Of a stretch of DNA of 64,000 nt, positions 61,605 through 64,000 are shown one piece after another. The position numbers and the translations under genes are program-made. The notes below the pieces were generated by a model. The model did no database searches. It saw nothing but the letters and a program-made list of their open reading frames with translations, and was not told the origin of the DNA. Source of the DNA: Halorussus ruber (lineage in GTDB: Archaea > Halobacteriota > Halobacteria > Halobacteriales > Haladaptataceae); assembly GCF_004765785.1 (NCBI RefSeq), contig NZ_SBIT01000001.1:310001-374000 (forward strand), read 5' to 3'. The stretch's first letter is position 1, and the number at the start of each line of letters is the position of its first letter.

Positions 61605-62108
61605 ATGATGGTTAACGAACTTCCTACAAACAGAGCGCAATCGCGTTTAAGCGAGAAAAATTATACGCCGCATGATGCTGTTATTGAGTTCTATGCACAC
61701 CTTCTTCAGATGGATAGCGAGGCGATTGATTTGCGCCACGAGATTTCCTCAGAAGACCTTGGATTAACAGGATTCAAAAAATGGCGTACTTTAAAAACGC
61801 ACGAGTTATCTTATGTAGGAATATTGGATGATTCGATTGAGGCCAGGGAAGCAGTCATCCATGGTGAACCGCATCGTTTTGAGCGGGTAGATACTGGATT
61901 TGCAGAGGCGGAAAACGATTTTAGCCGATCAAGGCCAAAAATCACTAAGCAACTGAATTCAACTGTTGACGAACTTGCGCGTACTCGGAGGACCCTTACA
62001 GAGAAACAGAATGCCGCAACGACTCGGATGGGACTTACACTCTCGGTCGTTGCGGTCGCTATTTCCATGATCTCTGTTCTCGTCTCCGTCGGCTTGCAGT
62101 ACCTATAG
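61605..62108 (+). CDS. AT-rich orphan gene: helical protein with C-terminal membrane anchor (167 aa)
   Basis: 167 residues from MMVNELPTNRAQSRLSEKNY. Helix-rich cytoplasmic part (AVIEFYAHLLQMDSEAIDLR and on), then a coiled-coil-like stretch (NSTVDELARTRRTLTEKQNA) and one C-terminal transmembrane helix (SVVAVAISMISVLVSVGL). Base composition and codon use are clearly lower in GC than the genes on either side, which suggests acquisition. A CTTTATTAG box about 25 nt upstream of the ATG supports the start. No homologous family recognised. Confidence 0.65.
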   Translation: MMVNELPTNRAQSRLSEKNYTPHDAVIEFYAHLLQMDSEAIDLRHEISSEDLGLTGFKKWRTLKTHELSYVGILDDSIEAREAVIHGEPHRFERVDTGFAEAENDFSRSRPKITKQLNSTVDELARTRRTLTEKQNAATTRMGLTLSVVAVAISMISVLVSVGLQYL

Positions 62109-62127
62109 AATTAGTAGTGAACTCAAC

Positions 62128-62988
62128 TCAGTCGAACAACCGGACCGGCTTCGCCTCCCGCCCCGCGAAGTGGTCGTCCAGTTCGCCCTTCCGCCGTTTC
62201 ACCTCGGCGGGTTCGTGGGAGTCGGACCCCGCGACGAACCGGACGCCGCGCTCGCGGAGGGTCGCCCGGAAGTCGCTCGCGGGGTGGAACTCGCCGTAGT
62301 TCCGGCGCACGCGCCCGGCGTTGATTTCGGGGACGGTTCGGGAGTTCCGGAAGGCGTCGGCGACCATCGCGTGGTGGTCGGGCGTGGTGTACCCCCGGAG
62401 TTCGGGGGTGCGCTCCACGAGGTCCGGGTGGGCCGCGATGTCGAACAGCTCCGACGCCACGAGGTCGGCGAGTCGCTCGTAGTAGTCGTCCACGAGTTCG
62501 CGGCGCTCGCGCTCGGACATGTCGGCGAAGGGGCGACTGCTCTGGACGTTGACGCCGTCCACGCGGTGAACGCTCCCGATGGCGTAGTCGAAGTCCGCCT
62601 CGTCGAGGAGGGCAGCGATGTCCTCCTCGTCGCGCGGGTCGTAGTCGAGTTCCACCGCGTCGAAGATGCGAACGTCTGCCTGTTCGCGCATCGACTCGAT
62701 GGCCTCGCGCCGGAGGGGATAGGTCTGGTCGAGGTTGAAGCCGAACTCGCGCTTGGCCCGGAGGAGTTCGTCGCGCGCGGCGACGTTGCAGTGGTCCGCG
62801 AACCCCACCGCGCGCAGGCCTGCCTCCTCGGCGGCGGCGACCATCGACGGCATCACCTCGCCGTCCGAGTAGTTCGTGTGGACGTGGTAGTCGTGGGCGA
62901 CGGGCACGCCTACTGCTTCACTCTCTGGAAGCGTATCTGTTTGGGTGGCGTCCCTCGGCGACGGGTCGATATCGACCCGTCGTGACAT
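62128..62988 (-). CDS. PHP-domain phosphoesterase
   Basis: 286 residues. Metal-site motifs of the PHP superfamily in order: DYHVHTNYSDG (31-41), FADHCN, AVELDYDPR, GSVHRVDG, DIAAHPDLVER and GSDSHEP. Closest to histidinol-phosphatase-type HisK and nucleoside/AMP phosphoesterases. It would hydrolyse a phosphate monoester with two or three metals. No his operon is adjacent, so histidine biosynthesis is only one possibility. Confidence 0.88.
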   Translation of the reverse strand: MSRRVDIDPSPRDATQTDTLPESEAVGVPVAHDYHVHTNYSDGEVMPSMVAAAEEAGLRAVGFADHCNVAARDELLRAKREFGFNLDQTYPLRREAIESMREQADVRIFDAVELDYDPRDEEDIAALLDEADFDYAIGSVHRVDGVNVQSSRPFADMSERERRELVDDYYERLADLVASELFDIAAHPDLVERTPELRGYTTPDHHAMVADAFRNSRTVPEINAGRVRRNYGEFHPASDFRATLRERGVRFVAGSDSHEPAEVKRRKGELDDHFAGREAKPVRLFD

Positions 62989-63115
62989 CCCGGCTGAAGT
63001 CCGAGCGACTCCGCGTTGGTGGCCGTACCGGTCAGACAGTTCTATAGACGTTTCAAAGAAATAATAACACGTCTTATAAATATATGTGGATGTGTTTAGA
63101 TTGATTTCTCATTTC

Positions 63116-63424
63116 TCACGCGGTCTTCCGGACCACCACTCGTCCCATTCCCTCGACGGTCACGACGCACCCCGCGTATCGGAACGTGACCGAAACGTCC
63201 GACTCGCCGCTGTCCCAGGCCCGCTCGAACAGCGCGTTCAGGGCGTCGGTGTCTACTACCTCGTAGAGCGGCGGAAGTACAGTCGGGTCGTTCATGCCGG
63301 ACACCGACGCTCCCGACAGCGCGGCGACGGCCGCGACGACGGCCTCGCTCGGCGTTTGGTCGGGAATCGGTTGGTACCTGACTTCGCGGTTTGACGCACT
63401 CCCCCGGTCGCTGGCCTTTGCCAT
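63116..63424 (-). CDS. HalOD1 output-domain protein
   Basis: 102 residues: MAKASDRGSASNREVRYQPI, DQTPSEAVVAAVAALSGASV, PPLYEVVDTDALNALFERAW, then beta strands VSVTFRYAGCVVTVEGMGRV. This is the HalOD1 domain, which occurs alone or at the C-terminus of response regulators and is presumed to be an output domain. It is downstream of, and overlaps by 133 nt, the 3' end of the Bat-type gene on the same strand. Confidence 0.88.
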   Translation of the reverse strand: MAKASDRGSASNREVRYQPIPDQTPSEAVVAAVAALSGASVSGMNDPTVLPPLYEVVDTDALNALFERAWDSGESDVSVTFRYAGCVVTVEGMGRVVVRKTA

Positions 63425-64000
63425 GCGTTAGCAATGGAGGCCCGACGTGAATCGCTCTTCGTTGGAGGGCCAACCCTTTCAGTACCAGCGTCGGCGTCGC
63501 TCTCGCCGTCGAGCGCGTTCTGAACCAGATTCGTCTGTCCGCGCCGGAGTCGCGCCGAGAGGGCTTGGTCGGAGATGCCGAGGTCCGCGGCCAGTTTCGC
63601 CAACGTGATTCGGCGCGGTACGTCGAAGTATCCCGCCTCCAGCGCACGGACGAGTGCTTCGCGTTGCGGGGCCGTGATGCCGAACTGGTCGGCGTCGGCG
63701 TTCTCTCCCGCCCGGTCGTAAATTCCGATGAGTCGGAAGGGGAGATTGTTCTCGCGGAAGGCGTCCCGGTAGGCCAACAGCGCCTCTCTGTCGGGTACTC
63801 GCGCTCGAATCTGTGACTCGGTGGCGTCGGCGGTCACGTCGAGAAACGTGATGTCGTACCTCGCGGCGGTCTCGTGGGTCGTCCGCTCGGGGGCCGCCGG
63901 AGAGAGCGTCACCCGGTAGAGCCGCCGGTCGCAGAGATTCACGAGGAGGTTGTAGTCGGCCGCGGTCGGCTCCTCGTCGAGGGCCGCCTCGAAGGCGTCG
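63292..64000 (-). CDS. Bat-type helix-turn-helix regulator, C-terminal part (5' end outside window)
   Basis: The frame is open at the right edge of the window (AFEAALDEEPTAADYNLLVN), so the gene starts beyond it. Visible: part of the bacterio-opsin-activator domain (LYRVTLSPAAPERTTHETAA, FLDVTADATESQIRARVPDR) and the HTH_10 DNA-binding domain (ITAPQREALVRALEAGYFDV, LAADLGISDQALSARLRRGQ). After the HTH the frame continues about 75 residues (Arg/Pro/Ser-rich) into the HalOD1 gene, which is longer than usual for this family and may reflect a frameshift or extended tail. Confidence 0.82.
   Translation of the reverse strand, partial: DAFEAALDEEPTAADYNLLVNLCDRRLYRVTLSPAAPERTTHETAARYDITFLDVTADATESQIRARVPDREALLAYRDAFRENNLPFRLIGIYDRAGENADADQFGITAPQREALVRALEAGYFDVPRRITLAKLAADLGISDQALSARLRRGQTNLVQNALDGESDADAGTERVGPPTKSDSRRASIANAWQRPATGGVRQTAKSGTNRFPTKRRARPSSRPSPRCRERRCPA

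Overview
The window comes from a halophilic archaeon (class Halobacteria). Evidence: high GC, proteins rich in Asp and Glu, many short zinc-ribbon proteins, haloarchaeal families (bacterio-opsin-activator regulators, HalOD1, TbsP, amphi-Trp, a DUF7503-like peptide), a Tat signal on a secreted protein, and AT-rich TATA boxes about 27 nt upstream of start codons, the layout of leaderless haloarchaeal transcripts. The genus cannot be fixed from this stretch.

Layout. 1-13 kb: end of an MFS transporter, a RecJ-like S1/OB/DHH protein, small conserved proteins, a Yip1-type membrane protein, thymidine kinase, an FMN reductase, a frameshifted PstS-like binding protein, a 979-aa PAS/GAF/Bat regulator and a glutamate dehydrogenase operon. 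13-28 kb: an orphan GIY-YIG protein, MutY, small membrane proteins, a LarA-like protein, a tautomerase, an SLC13-type transporter, an Lhr-family helicase, an RNase Z-like hydrolase, a glyoxalase/esterase pair and an AlaX-type editing protein. 28.5-34 kb: a partial hydroxamate-siderophore locus (PhyH-type dioxygenase, IucB-like acetyltransferase, IucD-like N-hydroxylase, EamA transporter, class III aminotransferase) with no IucA/IucC synthetase. 34-45 kb: MgtC/DUF4010 protein, DUF1028 protein, amphi-Trp protein, PadR regulator, AI-2E family protein, a TFS-like protein, FolD, a lipoprotein and GlyA. 45-55 kb: a large CHAT-type protease, TbsP, an orphan YcaO protein, an internally duplicated membrane protein, a CBS protein, a DUF63 protein, an Lrp regulator and an IMPase family protein. 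55-59 kb: an accessory patch with a lone TnpB and its RNA end, a partial tRNA-Leu copy, a frameshifted gene of unknown function, and the intact tRNA-Leu. 59-64 kb: a MATE exporter with its TetR repressor and operator, an AT-rich orphan gene, a PHP phosphoesterase, a HalOD1 protein and the end of a Bat-type regulator.

The most striking non-coding signal is three families of dispersed intergenic elements. Family I has five full-length copies, one long copy and one collapsed derivative; families II and III have three or four copies each. Families I and II share a core architecture: nested helices with compensatory base changes between copies, and a CCCCTAT...ATATG core, but different ends. They occupy most of the long non-coding gaps and behave like structured RNAs or non-autonomous mobile elements.

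Three genes (pstS-like, a haloarchaeal conserved protein at 35.3 kb, and the tRNA-Leu-linked gene) need a one-base indel to read through. These may be real decay or sequence errors.
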